Shown in pieces: positions 16,984-25,182 of a DNA stretch of 35,808 bases (position 1 is its first letter; every line of letters starts with the position of its first letter). The translations under genes were made by a program, and so were the position numbers. The notes beneath the pieces were generated by a model, which searched no databases, was not told the DNA's origin, and saw only the letters and a program-made list of their open reading frames with translations. Source of the DNA: Minisyncoccota bacterium (GTDB lineage Bacteria; Patescibacteriota; Minisyncoccia; Phycocordibacterales; UBA5272); assembly GCA_018063165.1 (NCBI GenBank), contig JAGOQU010000001.1, positions 1-35,808 of the forward strand, in the 5' to 3' direction.

Positions 16984-17901
16984 TTACGCATGTAAATGAA
17001 GATATATATCTTCAAGAGCTCTTACAGCATCTCCTGCAGCTATGTTATTTTGATGATACAAAATATCTGTACAGTCTCCTGCTGCCCATATTCCTTTAGT
17101 TGAAGTTTCTTGGGTCCGTGGATTAATAATGATATTTTTTGTATGTGTCATCTCTACAATATTTTCAACAAAAGATGTTGAAGCTATTTGTCCTATTTCA
17201 ACAAAAATTGCACTCGTTGGTAAAGTGATTTCTTTTTTTGTTTGCGTATCTACATAGGTAACAGAAGTCACAAAGGTATCACCACTTACCGATTGAGGTA
17301 TTACATTTTTTAATAATGTAAAATTATTTTTTGTTAGTAATTTTTCAACAGTAATGGCATCTGCTTTTGGCTCGCTTCGAGATAAGAGGGTAACACTTTT
17401 ACAATAAGCAAGTAATTGTGCTGCTGATTCAAAACCTGCATTACCTCCACCTATAACCACTACATCCATACCTGTAAAAAGTGGACCGTCACATGAAGCG
17501 CAGTAGGTGATTCCTTTGTGTTCATATTGTGTAGCACCTTCTATGTCTAGTGTGCGTCTAGATGAACCAGTAGACACAAGTACTGTTTTACTGCGATACA
17601 CTTCTTGATTTTCAAGAGTAACACTAAAATCCCCGTTAGAGCCAGAAACTGCCTTTACAGCACTTCCTTCGTGCACTGATAGTATTTCCCCTTTATATTC
17701 CAAAACATGAGCCTTGAGTGATTCTGCAAGTTTAGCACCAGATATGTGAGGGGTTCCTATCCAATTTTGTATATCTTCAGATACAATCGACTGCCCACCC
17801 CATTCTTTTACAATTAGAAGTGTTTTAAGTTGTTTTCGTGCTGCATACACTGCAGCTGCCGATCCTGCTGGACCTCCACCGATAATAATCAAATCGTACA
17901 T
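16984..17901 (-). CDS. trxB: Thioredoxin reductase-like FAD/NAD(P)H-dependent oxidoreductase
   Basis: The 305-aa protein has the FAD-binding GGGPAG motif (residues 8-13), a redox-active Cys pair in YCASCDG (C134, C137) and a second dinucleotide-binding GGGNAGFESA motif. The C-terminal FAD motif is GIWAAGDCTD. Length and order match low-molecular-weight thioredoxin reductases, which pass electrons from NADPH to thioredoxin or glutaredoxin-like proteins. No thioredoxin is encoded in the window. The second motif lacks the usual HRR residues for NADPH ('LLSRSEPK' instead), so cofactor preference is unclear. A TATACT element lies about 45 bp upstream of the start, and ftsZ upstream ends in its own terminator, so this is likely a separate transcript. 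Confidence 0.9.
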   Translation of the reverse strand: MYDLIIIGGGPAGSAAAVYAARKQLKTLLIVKEWGGQSIVSEDIQNWIGTPHISGAKLAESLKAHVLEYKGEILSVHEGSAVKAVSGSNGDFSVTLENQEVYRSKTVLVSTGSSRRTLDIEGATQYEHKGITYCASCDGPLFTGMDVVVIGGGNAGFESAAQLLAYCKSVTLLSRSEPKADAITVEKLLTKNNFTLLKNVIPQSVSGDTFVTSVTYVDTQTKKEITLPTSAIFVEIGQIASTSFVENIVEMTHTKNIIINPRTQETSTKGIWAAGDCTDILYHQNNIAAGDAVRALEDIYLHLHA

Positions 17902-17970
17902 AGTAATGTGTAGTTAGTGTGTTGATAAGTGTTGTGTCTAAGGAGTATATCATGCTACATTTTAATATAA

Positions 17971-17996
17971 AAAACTGAGTCAAGTGACTCAGTTTT
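17971..17996. terminator. Intrinsic terminator after ftsZ
   Basis: A 12-bp perfect inverted repeat (ACTGAGTCA core) lies just 6 bp after the ftsZ stop on the minus strand, followed there by a U-rich tract. The A-rich other side could make it act in both directions. Confidence 0.9.
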
Positions 17997-18002
17997 TATG
18001 TT

Positions 18003-19259
18003 TTATTTTTTTCTTCTAAGGAATGGTGGTAAAGCTTCCCAATCATCATCCTCATCTTCATCTTCAAATTTAAAAACAGTTTTCTTTGGAGGTGTTATTG
18101 TTTTTCGTTCTTCCTCTTCTGTGTGTGGAATATCTTTCATTTCTAAGTCTATACGTTTTTCTTCTTTTGTTTCTATGATTGACTCACGTACAGTTTCTGT
18201 TTTTTCTGTGCGAGCTTGAGGTTCTGGACGTAGTGTTTCTAGTTCTCTTACTGCTTCAACAGGAGAATGTGATGACATATGTCCTTGACCACGTGCTGCA
18301 AAGACACTAGGAAATCCTGTTGCTATAACAGTGACTTTAATTTCATCTTTTTTAAGATTAGGATCTGTTGCAATACCAAAAATAATTTTTGCATCTTTAT
18401 CAACTGATTCTGTAATAATTTTTGCTGCTTCTTGCACTTCGAGCATACCAAGGTCTTCTGCTCCATAAATAGCAAACAGAACACCTTTAGCTCCATGAAT
18501 AGAAACATCAAGAAGAGGGGAATTAACTGCAGCTGAAGCAGCTTCACGTGCTCTGTTTTCTCCCATTCCACGTCCAACACCCATAAGCGCTGTTCCAGAA
18601 TCTTTAAGTATTCTTTTGATATCAGCAAAGTCAAGGTTGATAGTTCCGGCAGTTCTAATAATATCAGAAATACTTTCTACTGCTTGCTTGAGCACTTCGT
18701 CACACATTTCAAAGGCTTGTTTTACTGAAGTATTTTTATCAATAACAGAAAGAAGTCTGTCGTTAGGTATAACTATGAGAGCGTCTACTTCTTTTTCAAG
18801 TTCTTCAAGTCCTTTTTCTGCAAGCTTCATACGAGATGAACCTTCAAAGAAAAATGGTTTTGTAAAAACACCAATAGTAAGTATTCCTTCATTTTTTGCT
18901 ATTGCAGCAACAACAGGCGCAGCACCTGTACCTGTACCTCCACCCATACCACCAGCTATGAACACCATATCAGCGCCTTTGATTACATCTTGTACTTCTT
19001 CACGAGTTTCTTCTGCTGATCTCTTACCAATTTCTGGATCCATGCCAGCACCAAGACCCTTCGTTAAATTTTTACCAATGTGAATTTTCTTTTCAGCGAG
19101 CGAGTGGTGAAGATCTTGAGTATCTGTATTCATTGCAATAAACTCCACACCTTGCAGTTTGGAATTGATCATATGGTTAAGAGCACCTTTTCCAGATCCT
19201 CCTATACCAATTACTTTAATACGTGCGAAACTTTCAATTTCTGGGTTTACTTTTGCCAT
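18003..19259 (-). CDS. ftsZ: Cell division protein FtsZ
   Basis: FtsZ is the tubulin-like GTPase that forms the division ring. The 418-aa protein has GIGGSGKGALNHMI at the N-terminus, the GTP-binding tubulin signature GGGTGTGAAP near 106-115 and the T7 loop NLDFADIKRIL near 207 carrying the catalytic Asp. A variable Glu-rich linker (about 320-400) leads to a C-terminal peptide (ALPPFLRR) of the type that binds FtsA. The N-terminus is short, with ATG 19259 giving MAKVNPEIE. It has its own promoter although ftsA lies 105 bp upstream. Confidence 0.98.
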   Translation of the reverse strand: MAKVNPEIESFARIKVIGIGGSGKGALNHMINSKLQGVEFIAMNTDTQDLHHSLAEKKIHIGKNLTKGLGAGMDPEIGKRSAEETREEVQDVIKGADMVFIAGGMGGGTGTGAAPVVAAIAKNEGILTIGVFTKPFFFEGSSRMKLAEKGLEELEKEVDALIVIPNDRLLSVIDKNTSVKQAFEMCDEVLKQAVESISDIIRTAGTINLDFADIKRILKDSGTALMGVGRGMGENRAREAASAAVNSPLLDVSIHGAKGVLFAIYGAEDLGMLEVQEAAKIITESVDKDAKIIFGIATDPNLKKDEIKVTVIATGFPSVFAARGQGHMSSHSPVEAVRELETLRPEPQARTEKTETVRESIIETKEEKRIDLEMKDIPHTEEEERKTITPPKKTVFKFEDEDEDDDWEALPPFLRRKK

Positions 19260-19294
19260 GGCTGTGCTTTGTGGTATTAGATTATTATGTAATA

Positions 19295-19323
19295 ACTATA
19301 CCAATTTAGCAGATGTTTTGCAA
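19295..19323 (-). promoter_or_regulatory. ftsZ promoter
   Basis: On the minus strand TTGCAA (19323-19318) and TATAGT (19300-19295) are separated by exactly 17 bp and point at ftsZ. The leader would be about 30 nt with no clear Shine-Dalgarno site. This allows ftsZ to be expressed above ftsA. Confidence 0.7.
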
Positions 19324-19364
19324 AGGTTGTTTTTTTATCTATTTTTTTTAAAAAACCTTGAAAA

Positions 19365-20534
19365 TTAAGGCAAAAACTGAACAATTAATTTCTTGACACG
19401 AGTAATCAAAGATGTTAAAAGCTCTTTGTAAGCATCTTTTTCTGTATCATTTGGAGCAAGGAATGTGAGACCGTAACATCTAGCCCATCCACTATCTTTA
19501 AGTGTATCGTGTGTCAATTTTGAAATTTCTTGTGTTGCTATTTTTATTGGAAGTTTTAACTCTGATCTAAAAACATATTCTAATCTCATAACAAGGGAAG
19601 ATGATCCGCAAACAACAATACCAGCAGGAAGAAGTTCTTGTCTTTGTATACGTGCAAGCTCTTTTGTAATTTTGACACACATGTCTTCTAGTCGTGCTTC
19701 TATTATTTCTTCTAATCTTCTCTTTGAGTGTAGCACCTGACTTCTTCCACATTTAATTTCTTCTGCTTCCTCTAATGTAATTTTCATACCAAGGGCTATG
19801 TCTTTTGTTATATCATTTCCTCCAACACCAATAGTGGAAACAAGAAGAGGGACGTTATTTTCATATACAAGTATTGAAGTAACTTCAGCACCGATATTAA
19901 TAAGAGCAACACCTGCTACTTTTTGTTTTTTTGTAAGAAGTGGAATGCTTTCTGCTATTGGCCCTGCAACAATATCAGTGATACGTACTTTAGCTCCTTC
20001 GAGTGATTTTTTTAGAACATTCATACATTGAAGAGGGTAAGTAATAAAAAGCGTTTTTACTTCTAATTTATTTCCTCTTACTCCGATAATGGTACCGGGT
20101 ACGTCTTTACCATCTAACCTGTATTTCATTGGAATGGTATGCACTATTGCTTTGTTGCGTATGTCAGGTACTAGTTTGTGTGCATCATTAATAGCTTTTT
20201 CTATATCAAGATCAGTTACAGAAGCATCGCCACGAGATACTTGTGTTTGACCATTTACATGATTTGAAGAAAGGCCAACGCCACCAAGAGATATAAGTGT
20301 GTGTAATGTATTTTTCCCAGACTGATCTTCTAGTGCGTAAATAGCATCTATAATAGCTTGTGTAACATCTTCTGTATTTGTAATATTTCCTCTTTCTGTG
20401 CCATCAATTGTTTTTTTGTAACTAGCTACTACAACTGGATGGCGTACGTTTGGAGTATTGATAGTACCAACAGCACGCAAGCTACCGCTTCCGATGTCTA
20501 TACCCACTATCATGTCTTTTGTATTACGTGCCAC
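19365..20534 (-). CDS. ftsA: Cell division protein FtsA
   Basis: FtsA is the actin-like ATPase that tethers FtsZ to the membrane. The 389-aa protein starts with the phosphate-1 motif VGIDIGSGSLRAV. It contains the FtsA-specific 1C region, a GVALINIGAEVTSILVY phosphate-2 segment, VGGNDITKDIALGM and a C-terminal adenosine motif (GIVVCGSSSLV). It ends in an amphipathic helix (SLITRVKKLIVQFLP) suited to membrane binding, which favours FtsA over other ASKHA proteins. The start is GTG 20534, which overlaps the ybeY stop by 11 bp; ATG 20513 is an alternative. The gene order ybeY-ftsA-ftsZ suggests that division genes share transcription with ribosome maturation. Confidence 0.93.
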   Translation of the reverse strand: MARNTKDMIVGIDIGSGSLRAVGTINTPNVRHPVVVASYKKTIDGTERGNITNTEDVTQAIIDAIYALEDQSGKNTLHTLISLGGVGLSSNHVNGQTQVSRGDASVTDLDIEKAINDAHKLVPDIRNKAIVHTIPMKYRLDGKDVPGTIIGVRGNKLEVKTLFITYPLQCMNVLKKSLEGAKVRITDIVAGPIAESIPLLTKKQKVAGVALINIGAEVTSILVYENNVPLLVSTIGVGGNDITKDIALGMKITLEEAEEIKCGRSQVLHSKRRLEEIIEARLEDMCVKITKELARIQRQELLPAGIVVCGSSSLVMRLEYVFRSELKLPIKIATQEISKLTHDTLKDSGWARCYGLTFLAPNDTEKDAYKELLTSLITRVKKLIVQFLP

Positions 20535-20937
20535 GGAAAAATTGTTTTAAATAAGTATCTTCTAACCCCTCCATTGTACTACCATGATCCAATCCTTTCA
20601 AATGTAATAACCCATGTATTACAAGAAGGTGAAGAAATTTAATATATGACATATTAAATTTTTTTGCGTCACGTCTTACAGTTGATAAAGAAATGTATAT
20701 TTCTCCTTCATCTTGAGATAAAGGAAAAGAAAGTATATTTGTTGGATAATCTTTACCCCTGTATGTATTATTTCTTTCTTTAGATTCTTTTGGTGTACAA
20801 AAAATAATAGTTAATAGATATTGTTTACCAACTATTTTTTCTTTTATATCAAGAAAAGGTATATCTGGTAAAGATCCATTTTTTCGTATAACTGTAAGAT
20901 TGTGTTTTTCTATGAGTGACATAAAAATAGTTTTCAA
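20524..20937 (-). CDS. ybeY: Endoribonuclease YbeY (rRNA maturation)
   Basis: YbeY is a zinc-dependent single-strand endonuclease acting in 16S rRNA 3'-end maturation and ribosome quality control. The 137-aa protein carries the metal motif HGLLHLKGLDH (H108, H112, H118), preceded by the family's NILSFPLSQ-type strand and GEIYIS. All three zinc ligands are present. MSLIEKHN (ATG 20922) is a possible alternative start. Its end overlaps ftsA by 11 bp, so translation is probably coupled. Confidence 0.95.
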   Translation of the reverse strand: MKTIFMSLIEKHNLTVIRKNGSLPDIPFLDIKEKIVGKQYLLTIIFCTPKESKERNNTYRGKDYPTNILSFPLSQDEGEIYISLSTVRRDAKKFNMSYIKFLHLLVIHGLLHLKGLDHGSTMEGLEDTYLKQFFRGT

Positions 20938-20941
20938 GTAA

Positions 20942-20995
20942 AAAGTCCATAAAGTTTTTAAAGTTGTTAAGTACTTTATAAACTTTATGGACTTT
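20942..20995. terminator. Long hairpin terminator after rpsU
   Basis: A 23-bp arm pairs with a second arm with a single mismatch around loop TGTTAAGT. It lies 11 bp beyond the rpsU stop on the minus strand, and a U-rich tail follows in that direction. The stem also sits directly before ybeY, so it isolates the lepB-hisS-rpsU unit from ybeY-ftsA. Confidence 0.88.
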
Positions 20996-21006
20996 AAAAA
21001 TGTATA

Positions 21007-21255
21007 TTATCTTCGTCCTTTCTTTCTTTCTATCACTTTACCCATTTTCTTTGCTAGTTCGTACTTTGCAAGGTTTCCTATTTTCTTTAGTTTTGCTCGT
21101 TTAGATTTAAGCTCTGAAAGAGGGCGGATATTGTAACGGATACCACGAACACGTGGAAGAACTCCAGATTCTTGAACGCGCTTTTGGAAGCGACGCACAA
21201 GAGAAAGAGCATTCTCGTTCGCATTCTTTTTTACTTCTACGTTTGTGTTTGACAT
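21007..21255 (-). CDS. rpsU: Small ribosomal subunit protein bS21
   Basis: This 82-aa, very basic protein begins MSNTNVEVKKNANENA and continues with SLVRRFQKRVQESGVLPRV, the bS21 pattern (a helix with an FKR-type arginine cluster). A second helical Lys/Arg-rich tail ends in ERKKGRR. bS21 sits near the platform of the 30S subunit, close to the anti-Shine-Dalgarno, which is notable in a genome with many leaderless genes. ATG 21276 is also in frame (adding MVELHLH), but the shorter form matches the usual bS21 N-terminus better. It follows hisS by 75 bp from this start. Confidence 0.88.
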   Translation of the reverse strand: MSNTNVEVKKNANENALSLVRRFQKRVQESGVLPRVRGIRYNIRPLSELKSKRAKLKKIGNLAKYELAKKMGKVIERKKGRR

Positions 21256-21330
21256 ATGTAGATGCAATTCTACCATAAGAATAAAGACTATGCAATCATT
21301 TGTTGATTAAATAAAGGTAATACTTTTAGT

Positions 21331-22659
21331 TTATTTAAGATGCTTAATATAATCACTAAGAGCGTCAATTTTTACTGTATCCTGAGAGTGTACCGACATA
21401 TTACGTACAATTACCGTGTTATCCATTGCTTCTTTTTGTCCAAAAATAATACAGAAAGGAATTTCCATTTTTTCTGCAGATGCTAATTGTGCAGATAGAG
21501 AGTCTTTTGAAAGTGTTTGGTATACAGGAATATGAGCTTTTCGTAACGTTTCCATAATACAAAGACTTTTTAGTTTAGCTTCAAAACCGAGTTGTATAAA
21601 ATATACTTTAGGTGTCTTTATGATACGAGGTCTAATATTTTTACATTCTGGAAACATCATAATACGTTCCATACTAAGACCTGTTCCAACAGAGGGTACA
21701 TCTTTTTTACTACCCATCATTTTTGCAAGGTTGTCGTATCTTCCTCCTCCTGTGATAGTTATTTCTTTTTCTTTACCATTTTCATCTGTGTCGATTTTTA
21801 TTACTTCAAATACTGTTCGTGTGTAATAGTTTTGACCACGAACAAGAGAGTTGTTAATACGATACTGTATTCCCATTTCTTCTAAGTATTGTATTACTTC
21901 TTTAAAGTGACTACGTGCTTCATTTGAAAGGAAAGAAAGAGAAGAGGGTGCATTTTCTTTGAATTGCTGACACTCTTCTTGTTTGCAGTCAAGTAGTTTA
22001 AGTGGATTACTGATAAGTCTTTCTCTGCAATCTTTACAAAGGTTTTCTGAGTGTTTTTTGTAATACGTAACAAGTTCTTTAACAAAAGTAGGCCTTGTTT
22101 CTTTGTCTCCCATTGAATTAATATCAACGATAAGATTTTTGAAACCATACTCTTCAAGAATAGTCATAAGTGTTCGTATGACAAGAGCATCTACTATTGA
22201 TTTTCCTGAACCTAGTATTTCAAGATTGAATTGTCTAAATTGTCGCCATCTGCCACGCTGAGGTTTGTCATGACGAAGAGTTTGACCATAAGAATATAAC
22301 ATAACTGGTTGCGGCAATGTTTGCATTCCGTGTTCTAGGTATGCACGCATAACAGAAGCTGTATACTCTGGTCGTATTGCAACTTTTTCTCCTCCTTTTG
22401 TTTTGAAAGAATAAATTTCTTTATCTATAATATCTGTTCCTTCTCCAATTGCTGAAACAAACACTTCTTCACGTTCAAGAACGGGTGTTTCTATTGGTTT
22501 GAATCCATAATATACAGCTATTTCTTGTGCTTTTTCAAAAAGGCCTTGAAATGCATAGTATTGTTCATCTATGAGATCGTCCATACCCTTTAAAGATGTA
22601 GGTGGATCTTTCTTATCTTTTTTTTGTGCTATTTCATTTGTTGATTTTTGTTCTGGCAT
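21331..22659 (-). CDS. hisS: Histidyl-tRNA synthetase
   Basis: HisRS charges tRNA-His. The 442-aa class II enzyme has an N-terminal extension of about 22 polar residues. The catalytic core follows: YGFKPIETPVLE, motif 2 (RPEYTASVMRAYLEH and the RGRWRQFRQFNLEILG loop), the histidine-specific LVRGQNYYTRTVFE segment and GGGRYDNLAKMMG, then motif 3 (GTGLSMERIM). The C-terminal anticodon-binding domain runs from about 345. An insert has two Cys pairs (CKDC near 202 and CKQEEC), which suggests a small zinc-binding knob; this is less usual in HisRS. ATG 22659 lies 12 bp after lepB, so the two are co-transcribed. Confidence 0.96.
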   Translation of the reverse strand: MPEQKSTNEIAQKKDKKDPPTSLKGMDDLIDEQYYAFQGLFEKAQEIAVYYGFKPIETPVLEREEVFVSAIGEGTDIIDKEIYSFKTKGGEKVAIRPEYTASVMRAYLEHGMQTLPQPVMLYSYGQTLRHDKPQRGRWRQFRQFNLEILGSGKSIVDALVIRTLMTILEEYGFKNLIVDINSMGDKETRPTFVKELVTYYKKHSENLCKDCRERLISNPLKLLDCKQEECQQFKENAPSSLSFLSNEARSHFKEVIQYLEEMGIQYRINNSLVRGQNYYTRTVFEVIKIDTDENGKEKEITITGGGRYDNLAKMMGSKKDVPSVGTGLSMERIMMFPECKNIRPRIIKTPKVYFIQLGFEAKLKSLCIMETLRKAHIPVYQTLSKDSLSAQLASAEKMEIPFCIIFGQKEAMDNTVIVRNMSVHSQDTVKIDALSDYIKHLK

Positions 22660-22671
22660 ACAAGTGTATAT

Positions 22672-23400
22672 TTATTTTGTATAGGTGTATTGTCCTGGCT
22701 TATACGATAGTTTGGTAAATGGAAATATTCTAAAAAGTACTTGTCCTCGTATGCTATCTGCATCGAGAGCTCCCCAATCTCTACTATCGTAACTTTGAGC
22801 TCTGTTATCTCCCATCATAAAATAATGATGGTCATCGAGAGTTATATCTGCAGATTTTGTTTTTAATGTATTCTCTACAAATCTTTCATCAAGAATGAAA
22901 CCATTTGGATTTGATTTATTATAAATAGTTGTAACACCATTATACACAACAACACGTTCTCCGGGGAGTCCTATAACACGTTTGATGAGATGTTTTCCTT
23001 CATAAGGGTTGTTGTTATTTTCGTATAATTTAAAAATCATAACATCTCCACGTTTCGGTTCATGAAGAAGGTATGATAATTTATCTACAAGAAGAAATTC
23101 TTTACTTACATATGTAGGAAGCATTGAATCTCCTTCAACAATGAATGGTTGTACGATGAATGCTTGTACTAATTTTACAATAATAATAATACTTATTATC
23201 CATATGAGAAGAGATTTTGGTTCTTCGTCTTCTTCAAGAAGCTTGAGAGAAATAAGAGCATCTCTCCAAGAAGAAAAGAAAATCGCAAGAGTGAGTGCGA
23301 TAATAAAAATAAAAAGTATACTAAAAATAACAATCGATACTGGATTTTGTGACGCGTCAGATAGTGAAGAAAGGATTGCGCTTGTGATGGAAGAAAACAT
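22672..23400 (-). CDS. lepB: Signal peptidase I
   Basis: LepB cleaves signal peptides on the outer face of the cytoplasmic membrane. The 242-aa protein has two hydrophobic segments (about 20-43 and 66-88). The second leads into box B, GDSMLPTY, with nucleophile Ser92. KRVIGLPGERV supplies the general-base Lys140, and box E is GDNRAQSYDSRDWG. Both catalytic residues are present. The extra first membrane segment and the acidic loop between them (LLEEDEEPK) are longer than in Gram-positive enzymes. A minus-strand TATACT (23415-23410) ends 9 bp before the ATG, predicting a leaderless mRNA, and the divergent pth gene has the same arrangement. Confidence 0.95.
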   Translation of the reverse strand: MFSSITSAILSSLSDASQNPVSIVIFSILFIFIIALTLAIFFSSWRDALISLKLLEEDEEPKSLLIWIISIIIIVKLVQAFIVQPFIVEGDSMLPTYVSKEFLLVDKLSYLLHEPKRGDVMIFKLYENNNNPYEGKHLIKRVIGLPGERVVVYNGVTTIYNKSNPNGFILDERFVENTLKTKSADITLDDHHYFMMGDNRAQSYDSRDWGALDADSIRGQVLFRIFPFTKLSYKPGQYTYTK

Positions 23401-23409
23401 TGTGAGCTT

Positions 23410-23415
23410 AGTATA
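23410..23415 (-). promoter_or_regulatory. -10 element of lepB, leaderless start
   Basis: TATACT on the minus strand ends 9 bp before the lepB ATG. No purine-rich Shine-Dalgarno fits in the gap, so transcription should begin at or next to the start codon. Confidence 0.6.
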
Positions 23416-23506
23416 TAGATTTGCTCAAAGAGATGCAAGAAGAAAGTATCAAATGGTTATCTGTGAATCATTTTTTTAACAGTATCCATTTATTTTTTCT
23501 TTGTTG

Positions 23507-23512
23507 TATACT
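23507..23512 (+). promoter_or_regulatory. -10 element of pth, leaderless start
   Basis: TATACT ends 7 bp before ATG 23520. This is the expected position for transcription to start at the ATG itself, and it fixes the start of pth at 23520 rather than further upstream. Confidence 0.65.
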
Positions 23513-23519
23513 AAGAGTC

Positions 23520-24050
23520 ATGATATATACATTTTTCTTGCTTGGAAATCCTGGTGAAAAGTATGCTAGAACTCGTCATAATATAGCGCGTATTTTATTT
23601 TCCTTTATCGATAATGATGTACAAAAAATAGAAGGAGTAGAAATTGTTACACCAAATACTTTTATGAATGAAAGCGGAAAAGCTATTGCGGAGTATATGC
23701 GTTATCACGAAGGAAGAGAGATTGTAATTGTGTACGATGATAAAGATTTAGCATATGGTACATTTCGTATATCACATGATAGAGGTGATGGTGGTCACAA
23801 TGGTGTTAAGAATGTTATTGAATCACTAGGTACAAAAGAATTTATACGTATACGTATTGGTATTGCTCCACATGATACAGATGGTAAAGATATAAAAGCT
23901 CCACACGGAGAAGCTGTTCAGGGTTATGTAATGGGTCAAGTAAGTGAGAAAGAAGAGGAATCACTTCGTATTATATCTAAAGATGTTATTGGTGCTATAA
24001 AAATAATTGTTTCAGATGGGTATCAGAAGGCAATGGAAAGGTATAATTAA
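23520..24050 (+). CDS. pth: Peptidyl-tRNA hydrolase (compact form)
   Basis: Pth recycles peptidyl-tRNA released by stalled ribosomes. The 176-aa protein keeps the catalytic set: LGNPGEKYARTRHNIA with His20, TFMNESG with Asn50, YDDKDL with Asp73/74, and GGHNGVKNVI with Asn94. Bacterial Pth is usually about 185-195 aa. The shortening lies between residues 25 and 44, where the strand pair before the FMN motif is cut down to a short loop, and at the C-terminus. A longer in-frame reading from 23421 is rejected because of the TATACT box directly before ATG 23520. Confidence 0.94.
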   Translation: MIYTFFLLGNPGEKYARTRHNIARILFSFIDNDVQKIEGVEIVTPNTFMNESGKAIAEYMRYHEGREIVIVYDDKDLAYGTFRISHDRGDGGHNGVKNVIESLGTKEFIRIRIGIAPHDTDGKDIKAPHGEAVQGYVMGQVSEKEEESLRIISKDVIGAIKIIVSDGYQKAMERYN

Positions 24051-24074
24051 TTTGCATTATTTATCTACTTATAT

Positions 24075-24797
24075 ATGAATACACATAATTTTAATCAAGA
24101 GATTACTACATTAGAAAAAATGGAAGAATCGTATACAGGTATGGCGCTTGAAATTAAAAAGCTTGAAACCTCTTTAGAGGGTAATGAGTCTGTTCAAAGT
24201 GAGGGTATTGTGTCGTTTGAAAAAAGTATAGAGAGTCTAGGTTTCACATCTTCTTCTCCTGAAACGTATTTAACGTCAGTATCTTCTATGTACGGTTCAA
24301 AGATTATAGTTAGAAGATCAAAAATGGAGCCAGTTTTTTCTGCTATTGAAAACAATACTCCTTTACATATTAGTAAATATGACTCTGAACCTAACGCAGC
24401 TATTCTTGGAAGTGTGGACACTACACATCCTCGAGATTCTAAGATTAGCGGAATAGAAGCGTCTATGACAGGTGGTTTTGATTGGATTGTTCATGGTAAA
24501 GTTGCTTGTGTTTTTGGTTTTTTAACAAATAATTCAGATATTACTATTTCAGAAATACCGAAAGATTCACCTTCACATAAAAAAGAATATTCGAACACTA
24601 TGAAAAGTATAGAAGGGGATCTTAACCCAAAGGATATTTTATTTTTTCTCATACGCACACATAAAGACTTTTATCCAGAAGAGTTATGTGAAGATGATGA
24701 TTTTTATGATATTTTTGATCCTGTTACAAAAAAGAATGTAAAAGTTCGTAAACAATATGTTCTGCGTTTGTATAAAAAAATCCACCAGACACAATAA
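24075..24797 (+). CDS. Uncharacterised 240-aa protein
   Basis: I do not recognise this family. There is no signal peptide or membrane segment. The N-terminal 45 residues are helical and Glu-rich (EITTLEKMEES, EIKKLETSLEG), possibly a coiled coil. The central part has a GGFDWIVHGKVACVFGF strand pair. The C-terminus is acidic then basic (CEDDDFYDIFDP, then KKNVKVRKQYVLRLYKKI). It starts 24 bp after pth and is probably co-transcribed. The last codons overlap a hairpin that serves as the terminator of the convergent zinc-finger gene. Coding status is supported by length, codon pattern and operon position. Confidence 0.75.
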   Translation: MNTHNFNQEITTLEKMEESYTGMALEIKKLETSLEGNESVQSEGIVSFEKSIESLGFTSSSPETYLTSVSSMYGSKIIVRRSKMEPVFSAIENNTPLHISKYDSEPNAAILGSVDTTHPRDSKISGIEASMTGGFDWIVHGKVACVFGFLTNNSDITISEIPKDSPSHKKEYSNTMKSIEGDLNPKDILFFLIRTHKDFYPEELCEDDDFYDIFDPVTKKNVKVRKQYVLRLYKKIHQTQ

Positions 24798-24821
24798 TAA
24801 AAAGTTATGTTGTCTGGTGGA
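24781..24821 (-). terminator. Terminator of the DksA/TraR gene, inside the 3' end of the convergent gene
   Basis: An 11-bp perfect stem (CCACCAGACA type) has a 19-nt loop. On the minus strand it is followed at once by seven T residues, which on the plus strand are the Lys codons of the convergent gene. On the plus strand no T-tract follows, so it is directional. Confidence 0.75.
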
Positions 24822-24833
24822 CTTGAGAGTCTC

Positions 24834-25106
24834 CTAATTAAGTTTTTTTTCAAAAATATTTTGACACAAGATACATCGTTCAGCTTCCGGAATAAGTGTT
24901 AGCCTTTCTTGCGGTATTTTTGTACCGCAATCAATGCACTCACCATATGATCCAGTTCGTAATCTTTCCAGTGCTTTTTTAATGCGAATAATGTCATCTT
25001 TGCTGTGAGAGAGTGATTGCTCTCCTCCTTCACGTAATATATTTTTTTTATGAGACATTCTTCCTTCAAGATGTGATTTTACTCGTATATCATCTTTATT
25101 TCCCAT
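24834..25106 (-). CDS. DksA/TraR-family C4 zinc-finger protein
   Basis: This 90-aa protein has a helical N-terminus (residues 30-52) and a C-terminal four-cysteine zinc finger, CIDC near 57-60 and CILC near 78-81, with the family's GSYGECIDCG and IPxERL patterns. DksA/TraR proteins enter the RNA polymerase secondary channel. The DxxDA tip of DksA is not evident, so the effect on transcription may differ. An AAGGA site 8 nt before the ATG supports the start. The promoter combines TTGACA from the adjacent insertion-sequence tip with a TATAAT in the flanking DNA. Confidence 0.9.
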   Translation of the reverse strand: MGNKDDIRVKSHLEGRMSHKKNILREGGEQSLSHSKDDIIRIKKALERLRTGSYGECIDCGTKIPQERLTLIPEAERCILCQNIFEKKLN

Positions 25107-25153
25107 GACGGAAATCCTTTCATATTATATGAATAACTTAAGATAGGGTACCT

Positions 25154-25182
25154 ATTATATCATATTTATATTGATATGTCAA
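25154..25182 (-). promoter_or_regulatory. Hybrid promoter of the DksA/TraR gene using the IS tip
   Basis: On the minus strand TTGACA (25182-25177) and TATAAT (25159-25154) are separated by exactly 17 bp, a consensus sigma-70 promoter. The -35 lies in the terminal inverted repeat of the insertion sequence and the -10 in the flanking DNA. The leader is about 40 nt and includes an AAGGA ribosome site. Confidence 0.8.

Noticed and set aside
23421-23519. N-terminal extension of Pth
   Set aside because: It would cross the TATACT box and add 33 residues unlike any Pth; the conserved core starts at 23520.
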